Source of the DNA: Pseudomonas matsuisoli
Lineage (GTDB): Bacteria > Pseudomonadota > Gammaproteobacteria > Pseudomonadales > Pseudomonadaceae
Length of the DNA: 64,000 nucleotides
Assembly (NCBI RefSeq): GCF_014647635.1
Contig: NZ_BMPO01000002.1
Location: 248,001 to 312,000, forward strand
Direction of reading: 5' to 3'
Translations under genes and position numbers: made by a program
The notes under the pieces: model-generated
Told to the model about the DNA's origin: nothing
Database searches by the model: none
The model's input: only the letters and a program-made list of their open reading frames with translations
In this document: piece by piece, positions 35,313 to 43,257 of the stretch
Layout of the letters: the number at the start of each line of letters is the position of its first letter
Numbering within the stretch: the first letter of the stretch is position 1

Positions 35313-37441
35313 AGCTTACCTCGTTGAACCGCGTGGCGGCTGCGGCCTCACGCAGCAGCGGCGTCGTCATCGCGGCGTTCATGATGATGGCGATCATCAT
35401 GATGATCATCCCGTTGCCGACCGTGATGGTCGACTTGCTCATCGGGCTGAATATCTCGTTCAGCATCCTGGTGCTGTTCGTCGCGTTCTATTTGTCGCGC
35501 GCGGTCGATTTCTCTGCGCTGCCACCAGTCATCTTGTTGAGTACTTTGTTTCGTCTGGCGTTATCCATCGCGACGACGCGGCTCATCCTGCTCGAGGGCG
35601 ACGCGGGCGAAATCGTCGCGGCCTTTGGCGAGTTTGTCATCGCGGGCGAAGTCGTGATCGGTCTCGTCGTGTTCTTGATCATCACCGTCGCGCAGTTCCT
35701 GGTCATCACCAAGGGCGCCGAACGCGTGGCAGAAGTCGCGGCGCGTTTCACCTTGGATGCAATGCCCGGCAAACAGATGAGCATCGATAACGACCTGCGC
35801 AATGGCGATATCGATCAACCCGAGGCGCGCCGGCGCCGCTCTTTATTGGAACGGGAGAGCCAGCTGTATGGCGCGATGGACGGCGCCATGAAATTCGTCA
35901 AGGGCGATGCCATCGCGGGGCTGGTCATTCTCTTCGTCAACCTGCTCGGTGGCTTGCTGATCGGGATGCTCAAGCTCGGAATGCCTTTTTCGGAAGCCAT
36001 TCAAACCTACTCGTTGTTGACCGTTGGCGACGGCTTGATCGCACAAATTCCTGCGCTGTTGATTGCAGTTGCTGCCGGTACCGTGGTGACGCGGGTGGCC
36101 TCCGACGATCATCGCGATCTGGGCAGCGAAATCGTTTCGCAACTGGGTGCCAACCATCAGGCGCTGGCGCTAACGGCGGCCGTTTTATGCATCGTCGCAT
36201 TCATTCCTGGTTTTCCAACGGCCGTATTCCTCGTACTCGGCGTGGTATTAGCCGGTGTGGCGTACAGCTTGAGTCGTAAGCATCAGGCGTCGAACCCGTC
36301 TGCGGAAACGCTTCCAGAGAGCGTTCCTGCCGAGGCGACGGTGTTGCAAACGGTTGCAGAACCCACCGAAGATGTCGGGGACGTCGACTGCCGCGTCACG
36401 CTTTGGATAAGCGAGAGCATGCGCGAAACGACACCTTTGAGCATCCTGCGCCAAGAGGCCGAGCAGGCGCGCGGCCGGGTGATGGACACCTTGGGCATCG
36501 AGCTGCCTCGGGTTGGCGTACGCATCGATCCCGCCGCGGGCGAAGGCCGGTTCGGCGTGGATATCGAAGGGGTTCCGGTCTGCGAGGCGAATGTTCCCGC
36601 TCACCGCGTGCGTGTTTTGGATGACGCCGCGACGTTGCAGATTTTGTCGATCGACAGTGATGAAGGCGCGGTGCTCGAAGGCAAGCAACCCTCGTTGTGG
36701 GTCCCGGAAAGTCAGCGGACGAAACTCGACGAAGCGGGCGTATCGTTCCAGGAGCCAGCAACGGTATTAGGTGATTACCTGGCGCGCGCACTGACGCGCT
36801 ATGCCGCGGAATTCATTGGCATCCAGGAAACGCGGCAGCTGTTGTCACGCATGGAAGGCGACTATTCGGAGCTGCTCAAAGAGGCGCAGCGGGTCACCTC
36901 CCTACAGAAAATTTCGGAGGTCTTCCGGCGCTTGCTGGATGAAGGCATTTCGCTGCGTAACATGCGCGTGCTGCTCGAGACGTTCGTGGAGCAGGGCCCA
37001 CGTGATCTCGAAGTGCATGTGCTCAGCGAGTACGCTCGCGCCGCGCTGAGCCGACACATCTGTCATGGGCATGCGGATACCAACCGACTCATTGCCGCCT
37101 ATACGCTCGCGCGCCCTCTGGAAGATGCCATTCGCCAGGCCCTGCGGCGCAACGACCGCAATCAGTCCTTGCCCGAGGGCCTGACGCGTAGTCTGGTCAG
37201 TCAGTTGCAGGCGCTGTATGGCGAATTGCGTTCCGGCCTTGCTCCGGTAGTGATGACCTCGCCGGACATCCGCCGTTATGTCCGCCAGTTACTGGTGAGG
37301 AACGACCTCGATGTACCTGTCATGTGCTACCAGGATTTGTCCCGGGAATACGCCGTGCAGCCATTGGCCGTTATCGAGTTACCCGCGGGTTATCGCCCCG
37401 TTTCCGAACGAACCACCGCCGCAATCGCCGCCGCGTCTTGA
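35309..37441 (+). CDS. sctV: T3SS export gate protein SctV
   Basis: A 710-residue FHIPEP-family protein read from a GTG at 35309 with an AGAGGAG site, overlapping the preceding stop. About eight membrane spans cover residues 20-330, with the family loop RFTLDAMPGKQMSIDNDL between them. The C-terminal half is the cytosolic nonameric ring domain that receives substrates and chaperones. Length fits SctV/RhcV. It is the central export-gate component together with SctR, S, T and U. It precedes the secretin gene by 20 bases. Confidence 0.96.
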   Translation: MKLTSLNRVAAAASRSSGVVIAAFMMMAIIMMIIPLPTVMVDLLIGLNISFSILVLFVAFYLSRAVDFSALPPVILLSTLFRLALSIATTRLILLEGDAGEIVAAFGEFVIAGEVVIGLVVFLIITVAQFLVITKGAERVAEVAARFTLDAMPGKQMSIDNDLRNGDIDQPEARRRRSLLERESQLYGAMDGAMKFVKGDAIAGLVILFVNLLGGLLIGMLKLGMPFSEAIQTYSLLTVGDGLIAQIPALLIAVAAGTVVTRVASDDHRDLGSEIVSQLGANHQALALTAAVLCIVAFIPGFPTAVFLVLGVVLAGVAYSLSRKHQASNPSAETLPESVPAEATVLQTVAEPTEDVGDVDCRVTLWISESMRETTPLSILRQEAEQARGRVMDTLGIELPRVGVRIDPAAGEGRFGVDIEGVPVCEANVPAHRVRVLDDAATLQILSIDSDEGAVLEGKQPSLWVPESQRTKLDEAGVSFQEPATVLGDYLARALTRYAAEFIGIQETRQLLSRMEGDYSELLKEAQRVTSLQKISEVFRRLLDEGISLRNMRVLLETFVEQGPRDLEVHVLSEYARAALSRHICHGHADTNRLIAAYTLARPLEDAIRQALRRNDRNQSLPEGLTRSLVSQLQALYGELRSGLAPVVMTSPDIRRYVRQLLVRNDLDVPVMCYQDLSREYAVQPLAVIELPAGYRPVSERTTAAIAAAS

Positions 37442-37461
37442 TCGTTGTCCCAGGAGTCGAT

Positions 37462-38778
37462 GTGAGTATTAACAACCTGTATGCCCGTGTGCGGGCGCTG
37501 TTATGGATGTCTTCGCTGGCGCTCCTTTCCGGGGTATGCGCCGCTCAGGAAATACAGGTGGATGCCGCTGACGGAGGCAATATCCAGATCGCCCAAGGCG
37601 AGGGCAAGGTATTGCGGTTCGCGGCGCCCGTGGAATCACTGCTGGTTGCGGACCCCGCTATTGCAGACGTCCGCGTCGTCTCCCAGGGCGTCGCCTATGT
37701 GTACGGTAAGGCCAGTGGCTCAACGAACCTGATTGCGTTGGGCGACGGGCAACAGCGGCGCGGAACGATGCGGTTAGAGGTTGGGCCTTCCCTGCAAGGG
37801 GTGAATGCAGCGGGGGTGTCGTCATCCATTGCCGGACGCAGCCCATTGGTGCTTGGTAACGTCGAGAATGTAGAGCAAGCGACGCGCCTTGACGCCAGCC
37901 TTTCCAGCCAGGCAACGCCGGAGATCCCGGCGACGAACCTGGCGACCTATGAAGGGACACCGCAGGTGAACATTCGCGTGCGGTTCGCTGAGGTCTCGCG
38001 GCAGAAGCTGTTGAGCTATGGCGTCAACTGGAGCGCCCTGGTGAACTCCGGGAATTTTTCGTTCGGCTTCCTGACTGGCGGCCCGCTTTCGCAGGCGGCG
38101 CAGGCGGGTGCGACCAATCTCATTTCCGGCGGGTTTTCATCCGGCAGCGCGAATGTCGACGTGCTGCTCGATGCCCTGCAAAGCAATGGGATCTTGGAGA
38201 TTCTTGCCGAGCCGAACATTACGGCGATGACCGGGCAGACCGCGAGTTTCCTGGCCGGCGGTGAAATACCGGTGCCAGTACCGGTGAATCGGGATCTGGT
38301 GGGCATTGAGTACAAGCCCTATGGCGTGTCCCTGATGTTCACGCCGACGTTGCTGCCGGGTCGGCGCATCGCGTTGCAGGTTCGTCCCGAGGTGAGCACG
38401 CTCTCGTCCAATAGTACGGTGGAGATCGTCGGCGTCACCGTGCCGACCTTCCAGGTGCGCCGAGCCGATACCAGCGTCGAGGTCGGCAGCGGACAGACCT
38501 TTGCCATTGCCGGTCTTTTCCAACGCAACAACAGTCAAGACATGGACAAACTGCCGCTTTTGGGCGACATGCCCGTGCTCGGCAACTTGTTCCGATCGAA
38601 GCGGTTTCAGCAGAACGAGACCGAACTGGTCATCCTCATTACGCCGTACCTCGTGCAACCCACGTCGGAGCGCAACCTGGCAACGCCGCTGGATGACGCC
38701 GAGGACAATCCTGCATGGCACATGGCGCAGAACGGCCGCCGACTCAACCAATCGGAGTTCGGATTCAATGTCGATTGA
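37462..38778 (+). CDS. sctC: T3SS secretin C-terminal half (RhcC2/SctC2), Tad-type
   Basis: A 438-residue outer-membrane secretin. The GTG start at 37462 has AGGAG 5 bases upstream and is followed by a Sec signal peptide (cleavage near CAAQE). Residues about 30-105 form the pilus-secretin N-terminal domain (VLRFAAPVESLLVADPAIAD), as in Tad/Cpa secretins. Residues about 170-410 form the secretin beta-barrel region, with VNIRVRFAEVSRQKLLSYGV, LAEPNITAMTGQTASFLAGG and the closing LPLLGDMPVLGNLFRS. The T3SS N0/N1 domains are missing here and are encoded by the separate gene at 40521. It overlaps the next gene by 11 bases. Confidence 0.85.
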   Translation: MSINNLYARVRALLWMSSLALLSGVCAAQEIQVDAADGGNIQIAQGEGKVLRFAAPVESLLVADPAIADVRVVSQGVAYVYGKASGSTNLIALGDGQQRRGTMRLEVGPSLQGVNAAGVSSSIAGRSPLVLGNVENVEQATRLDASLSSQATPEIPATNLATYEGTPQVNIRVRFAEVSRQKLLSYGVNWSALVNSGNFSFGFLTGGPLSQAAQAGATNLISGGFSSGSANVDVLLDALQSNGILEILAEPNITAMTGQTASFLAGGEIPVPVPVNRDLVGIEYKPYGVSLMFTPTLLPGRRIALQVRPEVSTLSSNSTVEIVGVTVPTFQVRRADTSVEVGSGQTFAIAGLFQRNNSQDMDKLPLLGDMPVLGNLFRSKRFQQNETELVILITPYLVQPTSERNLATPLDDAEDNPAWHMAQNGRRLNQSEFGFNVD

Positions 38779-39151
38779 CTGGAAGTTAGGGACGGCACTG
38801 CTGTGCGCTTTGTCCATCGCAGGCTGCGAGACCGATCTCAAGCAATCTGAGTACCCGCAGGACTATGGCGTGAACGTGCCCCAGCGGCATACACCGTTTC
38901 CCGACGCATGCCTCGAAGCTGCAGGGGAGGGCATATCCTCACGTCTACCGCCCGGATGCGCGAATGCGTTGAACCTGATGCGGATGGTGGAGCGCCCCGC
39001 CGAACTGCAAAAGGGGACCGACCCTGGCCCCGCGCTGGCCGCGCCCGTAGGGCAGGCGGTACGCCGATATCTGACGCCGGACGAGGCGAAAGACGAAGAG
39101 CGCCGCCAGCAGCTCGAACGCGAAGCGTCGACCGCAATCTCTGCGCCATGA
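38768..39151 (+). CDS. CpaD-like small lipoprotein
   Basis: A 127-residue protein starting inside the secretin end (11-base overlap). It has a lipoprotein signal (LLCALSIAGC, lipidated Cys near residue 20). The mature part shows PPGCANALNLMRMVERPAEL followed by a KGTDPGPALAAPVGQAVRRY-like segment. These resemble the conserved part of CpaD, the Tad pilus outer-membrane lipoprotein (a GCA..NL....-P-L pattern and A-AV-RY). It is shorter than CpaD (about 200). It probably lies at the outer membrane as a partner or pilotin of the adjacent Tad-like secretin. The similarity was judged by eye. Confidence 0.65.
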   Translation: MSIDWKLGTALLCALSIAGCETDLKQSEYPQDYGVNVPQRHTPFPDACLEAAGEGISSRLPPGCANALNLMRMVERPAELQKGTDPGPALAAPVGQAVRRYLTPDEAKDEERRQQLEREASTAISAP

Positions 39152-39173
39152 AACCGCAGCCGCTAAGTTCTCC

Positions 39174-39406
39174 GTGGGAGCCAGCTTGCTGGCGATCGCG
39201 CTAGTCCTGGCAGTGCTGTGGTATGCGTTAACCCCTGATCGCCCATGAGTGGGCTCCTACAACAGCGGGTAGGCAATCAACACTCGCCTTTGAATCAAAG
39301 CCGCTCGGCCCTTTGTAGGAGCCAGCTTGCTGGCGATCACGTTAGTCCAGTCGCTGCTGTGTTGTTCGTTAGCCCCTGATCGCCAGCAAGCTGGGCTCCT
39401 ACAAAG
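39174..39406. repeat. Two REP doublets (GTAGGAGCCAGCTTGCTGGC family)
   Basis: The 317-base gap 39152-39468 contains two related inverted elements, 39174-39261 and 39311-39406. Each starts with GTGGGAG or GTAGGAG then CCAGCTTGCTGGCGATC and ends with an inverted GGGCTCCTACA arm. This is the common Pseudomonas REP type. No coding sequence is seen in the gap, which separates the two secretin-half gene groups. Confidence 0.8.
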
Positions 39407-39468
39407 AGCGCGTTTGTCGATCGACGCTGCTTTGTTAATAACGCTAAACCGGTCCTACACCTATTCGA

Positions 39469-40266
39469 TCAACGCTCGCTTTGCGCCGCGAGCACACCAA
39501 TGGCTTGGGCTTTGCGCGCGGGATCGCTGATGTTGCGAATGGCTTGGGCCTTGCGGATGAGCGTTTCACGTTGGGTATTGCTGAGGTCGGACAGCGCCAA
39601 GCGTGCGCGGCGTTCGTTTCCAGCCAACATCGAAACCAGCATCTGTTGCCGCGTGTGGTGAGGCTCGGCCAACGGCGAGGCAGTCACTGCCGTCATCTCA
39701 AGCTCAGCCTCACGGCCTTGGCCCGAGAGCGCGAGTGCCAGTGCGCGGTTGCTCCGAATATCCAGATTGTTCGGTTCCTGCTTTAGCGCCTGCTGAAAGG
39801 ATTCCAGTGCGGGCGCAAAGTGGCCGTTGAGAACCTGAGCGGTACCGAGGCGGCTGTACATCGTCGCGCTTCCCAATGTTGGTGCGGCGAGCGTGAGCGT
39901 ACGTTCGGCACGTTGGAGCTGGCCAAGTTTGAGCTCCGCCGAACCGAGCCCGAGCAGGGCATGGGGCTCGTTCTCACGCTGCATGAGCACGCTGCGAAAC
40001 GCTTTAGCGGCACCTGCTGCATCACCAGCACTGAGCCGGGCGTTGCCGAGCGCGAGCATGACGTCCGGCGCCTGGTCGGAGGCGTTGGCGGCGCGCTCGT
40101 ACAACGCGGCAGCAGACGCGGGATCGCCATTCTGCTGCACCTGAGCAGCGAGGCTCATCAAACGGCGCTGGTCATCATCGAGTGGTGTCTTCGCAGCACA
40201 ACCCATCAGGGCGACACACAGTAATCCTACAGCCGGGCACGTGCGATTCAGGCGTGACAACGTCAT
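39469..40266 (-). CDS. TadD-like TPR lipoprotein
   Basis: A 265-residue protein on the opposite strand to the rest of the T3SS. It has a lipoprotein signal (LLCVALMGC, Cys near residue 23) and about five TPR units (AALYERAANASDQAPDVMLA, AAGAAKAFRSVLMQRENEP, APALESFQQALKQEPNNLDI among them). The layout is that of TadD, the TPR lipoprotein of Tad pilus loci that supports secretin and fibril assembly. Together with the Tad-like secretin and CpaD-like lipoprotein it suggests a Tad-derived outer-membrane module. An unrelated TPR lipoprotein is the alternative. Confidence 0.7.
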   Translation of the reverse strand: MTLSRLNRTCPAVGLLCVALMGCAAKTPLDDDQRRLMSLAAQVQQNGDPASAAALYERAANASDQAPDVMLALGNARLSAGDAAGAAKAFRSVLMQRENEPHALLGLGSAELKLGQLQRAERTLTLAAPTLGSATMYSRLGTAQVLNGHFAPALESFQQALKQEPNNLDIRSNRALALALSGQGREAELEMTAVTASPLAEPHHTRQQMLVSMLAGNERRARLALSDLSNTQRETLIRKAQAIRNISDPARKAQAIGVLAAQSER

Positions 40267-40520
40267 ATCCCCTTTTGCTCAAGTGCGCCCGATTGGGCCA
40301 GAGCGTGATGACGGTTCTGTTACAACGCGCCCGCTCGTTCACTGCAACGAACCTGTCATGTCCGATGGGGATACTGCGGGCATTCCAGAGCTGTCCCGCT
40401 ATCGTTCGGGATCGGGCTCTTGCGTTTCGGCAGCAGGAAGCAGCCGATGTTGTCGCTCGTACCAGGATGGACCTTATTTCCAAAGGGGCTGCGCTTTTCG
40501 CTGCCTGACGGGTAGGGCAC

Positions 40521-41126
40521 ATGCATTCGTACCGCCACGACATACCGTTTCACCGCCAGTGGATATTGGCTTTATTCGCCACCTTCGCATGCGTCAGCGC
40601 GGTTGCCGAAGAGACAGGCAGCTGGCGCGATCAGCCCTATGCCTACCGGGTTATCGATCAAGACGTTCGTGGCGTGCTGAGCGAGTTCGGCCGCAACCTT
40701 GGAATGCCTGTAATCGTATCCAAGGGCGTCGACGGCAAGGTTCGTGGCGACATCTTTGCGGCGACTGCCGGGGAATTCCTTTCGCGGATCGGCAGCACCA
40801 ACGGCCTGCTCTGGTACCAGGACGGTACCGCGTTGATCGTGGACCGCGAATCCGACCTCACTCACCGCAACTTCGACGTGCGCGGCGTCGACACAGACGC
40901 GCTACGGCAATCGCTCGCAGGCCTTTCCGACGGCGCCAGCCCACTCATTTCGAGCGAGATCAGAAGCGACGGGTCGTTAAGCGTGTCGGGCCCGCCAAGC
41001 TATCTGGACCGTGTCGGCCAGCGCGTAGGTTCTCTGCGTCCCATTCAACGTACCGCGACGAGACCGACGGAATCGGGTGTCCGCGTGTTCCGTGGCGGTG
41101 CTCAGACGGAAGTGGTCAGCAACTGA
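40521..41126 (+). CDS. T3SS secretin N-terminal half (NolW/RhcC1, SctC1)
   Basis: A 201-residue exported protein with a signal peptide (residues 1-29, cleavage near AVAEE). The mature part has an N0 domain (SWRDQPYAYRVIDQDVRGVL, then FGRNLGMPVIVSKGVDGKVRG and LSRIGSTNGLLWYQDGTALI), followed by an N1-like domain (FDVRGVDTDALRQSL and SLSVSGPPSYLDRVG). These are the periplasmic ring domains of SctC secretins, but no barrel follows. Rhizobia split their secretin in the same way (NolW and Y4xJ). It would contact SctD while the barrel is supplied by the 37462 gene. It heads the second T3SS gene block. Confidence 0.88.
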   Translation: MHSYRHDIPFHRQWILALFATFACVSAVAEETGSWRDQPYAYRVIDQDVRGVLSEFGRNLGMPVIVSKGVDGKVRGDIFAATAGEFLSRIGSTNGLLWYQDGTALIVDRESDLTHRNFDVRGVDTDALRQSLAGLSDGASPLISSEIRSDGSLSVSGPPSYLDRVGQRVGSLRPIQRTATRPTESGVRVFRGGAQTEVVSN

Positions 41127-41177
41127 GCTGACCGCCCGAAACGGTGCCATTGCGCACCCTGACTCAAGGAGACCGAT

Positions 41178-41396
41178 ATGTCCGTAAATCCCGTCGATAC
41201 CAGCGTCATCACCGATGGCTCCGGCGCCGCCAGCAACGAGCAAAGCTTCAACGACGCTATCGAGAATGCAGAGGGCGAAATGTCCGATGCCGAGTTCGAG
41301 CAGCAGCTGATTACCGGCGCCATCACCATCGGCGGCCAAATGATCATCATGCCGCGCGCCAACGACATCCTGAACGAAGCCATGTCCGACGAGTGA
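41178..41396 (+). CDS. Candidate T3SS needle/pilin subunit
   Basis: A 72-residue protein with an AAGGAG site before the ATG. It begins MSVNPVDTSVITDGSGAASN, then has a helical region (FNDAIENAEGEMSDAEFEQQ) and a hydrophobic helix ending IIMPRANDILNEAMSDE. Size, helical hairpin form and position between the secretin half and SctI fit a needle subunit (SctF, NopA-like in rhizobia). There is no signal peptide. The first residues and leader resemble those of the 52-residue gene at 33368, so the two may be related secreted subunits. The function remains inferred. Confidence 0.65.
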   Translation: MSVNPVDTSVITDGSGAASNEQSFNDAIENAEGEMSDAEFEQQLITGAITIGGQMIIMPRANDILNEAMSDE

Positions 41397-41425
41397 TTTC
41401 GTTCCGCAACTGACGAGGAGTCACC

Positions 41426-41827
41426 ATGACGCCAACCACAGGAGTCGCCACTACTGCAGTACAAGGGCAGGAGTTGGCGTCGCAAAATCTGTTCGAGCAC
41501 ATCGCACAGCAGGCGCAGGGCATGAGCCAGGGCGCGAGCCCCATGCAGCTGAGCGAAGGGGTGCTGAACAACATCGGCGGCTATCTCGAGCGTGCACGTC
41601 AATTTTCCGAGCGTGCCGAGAACCTTGGGCCTGCACCGCTGCAAGCCAGTGAAACATGCGCAACGGCGGTACCTAAAGAAGGCGCGCAACGTCTGCAGGA
41701 CAACCAGTTGGAGCAGGTCGTGGGCTCCCTGAGCCGTATGTTCGACCACGCCATCGAAACGCAAATGGTCGTCCGGGGTGCCACCCAGGTATCCGGCGCA
41801 GCCAACACCCTGTTGCGTGGTCAATGA
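41426..41827 (+). CDS. sctI: T3SS inner rod protein SctI (NolB/HrpB2-like)
   Basis: A 133-residue protein with a GAGGAG site. It is mostly helical and ends in FDHAIETQMVVRGATQVSGA then ANTLLRGQ, the conserved C-terminal rod motif of SctI proteins (compare the TxxV..AxxTLxxGQ endings of HrpB2 and NolB). It would form the inner rod that links the export gate to the needle and is itself an early export substrate. It is located immediately before sctJ, as nolB is before nolT in rhizobia. Confidence 0.85.
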   Translation: MTPTTGVATTAVQGQELASQNLFEHIAQQAQGMSQGASPMQLSEGVLNNIGGYLERARQFSERAENLGPAPLQASETCATAVPKEGAQRLQDNQLEQVVGSLSRMFDHAIETQMVVRGATQVSGAANTLLRGQ

Positions 41828-41830
41828 CCG

Positions 41831-42619
41831 ATGCCTAACGCCTCCTTTTTCACCCGCCCCCACATCATGCGCTCCGTGCTCGTCGTCATGCTCGCCTTAG
41901 TGCTGCAAGGCTGCGATACCGAGCTCTACAGCGGCCTGCAACAGCGCGAAGCCAACCGCATCGTGTCGACCCTTCTAGGGCAGGGCATATCTGCCGATCG
42001 CGTCGTGCAGAAGGACGGCACTTTGACGGTCACCGTCGATAAGGCGCGGTTCGCCGAAGCGATGACGCTGCTGGAAGCGGCGGGTTTGCCCGAACAGAAG
42101 TTCGCGAACCTGGGCGACGTGTTCCAGAGCAATGGCCTGGTGTCATCCCCGGTGCAGGAAAAAGCGCAGATGATCTATGCGCTCAGTGAAGAGCTGTCGC
42201 ACACCGTTTCGCAGGTAGACGGCGTATTGTCCGCTCGAGTCCACGTGGTTCTGCCCGACAACGACTTGTTGCGCCGAGACGCGGTCCCGTCGTCGGCATC
42301 CGTGTTCATCCGCTATGAACCTAATCTCGACATCAATCGTTTGATCCCGCAAGTAAAAACCCTGGTTGCTAACGGCATCTCTGGCCTGGGCTACGACGGG
42401 GTTTCCGTCATTCCGGTGGAAGCGGCGGCGCGACCGTCGACACCCGACGCACCGCTGACGACGTTCATGGGCATGACGCTACAGGAAAACAGCATCGGTC
42501 AGGCGCGGATGGTTTTTGGCGGCCTGCTGTTACTCGTCCTAGGCCTGGGTGTCGCGCTGAGCTATGTGCTGTACCGTCGGCCGGCCACCGCGCGCACCTA
42601 TCCGCTGACGGTGCAGTGA
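41831..42619 (+). CDS. sctJ: T3SS inner-membrane ring lipoprotein SctJ
   Basis: A 262-residue protein with a lipobox (LALVLQGC, Cys at about 28) followed by two ring-building domains: ELYSGLQQREANRIVSTLLG in the first, and VDGVLSARVHVVLPDNDLL followed by SVFIRYEPN in the second. A single C-terminal membrane span lies near 228-247. This is the YscJ/HrcJ/NolT pattern. It starts 3 bases after sctI and its stop overlaps the sctK start. It forms the inner ring with SctD. Confidence 0.95.
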   Translation: MPNASFFTRPHIMRSVLVVMLALVLQGCDTELYSGLQQREANRIVSTLLGQGISADRVVQKDGTLTVTVDKARFAEAMTLLEAAGLPEQKFANLGDVFQSNGLVSSPVQEKAQMIYALSEELSHTVSQVDGVLSARVHVVLPDNDLLRRDAVPSSASVFIRYEPNLDINRLIPQVKTLVANGISGLGYDGVSVIPVEAAARPSTPDAPLTTFMGMTLQENSIGQARMVFGGLLLLVLGLGVALSYVLYRRPATARTYPLTVQ

Positions 42620-43257
42620 TGAGTTCTCACTCTGATCTCGCCGCCAGCCGTGCAGCTGGCCCGGACGTCATACTCAGCAGCCTCGATCCGCAGCGTATTG
42701 CCGCCTGCTTCGTGCCAGCAATTCTTTCTGAAGAAAGCGTCCAGCTGATGCTTCAGGAACCGCGTTTCCATCCGCGGCTGATGCGCGTACTGGAGCGGCA
42801 TTACGCGCTGGCTAGCCCCGGCGAGGTGCTCCACGCCGAACCGGTTGCTGCGCAGATATTCATTGCCTCGCCGCAGCGCCTGGAACAATTCGTTCGTGCT
42901 TGTGGTGCGGTCGCCAATGCCCCTGCCTTCACCCAAGCGGTGCAGGCGTCACAGGTGAAAACGTTGCGCGAACGTTTTGGCGCAGCGGTAGCCGACTGTG
43001 CGTTGCGCCATCGCACCCTTGCGTTCGACAAGCCCGCGTTCACGGACATCGATGCACTGGATGCCGCCGTAATACAAGACGGGACCGCCTGCCTGGACGC
43101 TTGGCGCCAGGGGCTTTCCCCCGCGCTAACAGGGTGGATGCGCTTGCGAACCCGCGCACGAGAGTACGTCCATCTGACCGACGAGGCGCGAGCGAAGGGC
43201 ACCCAGATCGTGCATGCCCTCGCATCCGAAATGCTGACCACCGAGGTGCACCCATGA
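42619..43257 (+). CDS. sctK: T3SS sorting platform protein SctK (NolU-like)
   Basis: A 212-residue soluble protein. The start at 42619 shares a base with the sctJ stop (TGATG), and a GTG one codon earlier is possible. It has no membrane span or signal. Helices around SEESVQLMLQEPRFHPRLMR and TGWMRLRTRAREYVHLTDEA are consistent with the poorly conserved SctK/NolU/HrpB4 group. Identification is mainly by position between sctJ and sctL, as in the nolBTUV order. It would link the cytosolic SctQ pods to the membrane ring. Confidence 0.78.
   Translation: MSSHSDLAASRAAGPDVILSSLDPQRIAACFVPAILSEESVQLMLQEPRFHPRLMRVLERHYALASPGEVLHAEPVAAQIFIASPQRLEQFVRACGAVANAPAFTQAVQASQVKTLRERFGAAVADCALRHRTLAFDKPAFTDIDALDAAVIQDGTACLDAWRQGLSPALTGWMRLRTRAREYVHLTDEARAKGTQIVHALASEMLTTEVHP

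Noticed and set aside
40241-41131. A 296-residue plus-strand frame overlapping the NolW-like gene in another frame
   Set aside because: The Arg-rich composition and lack of domain show it is a shadow. The 40521 frame has a signal peptide and N0/N1 domains.
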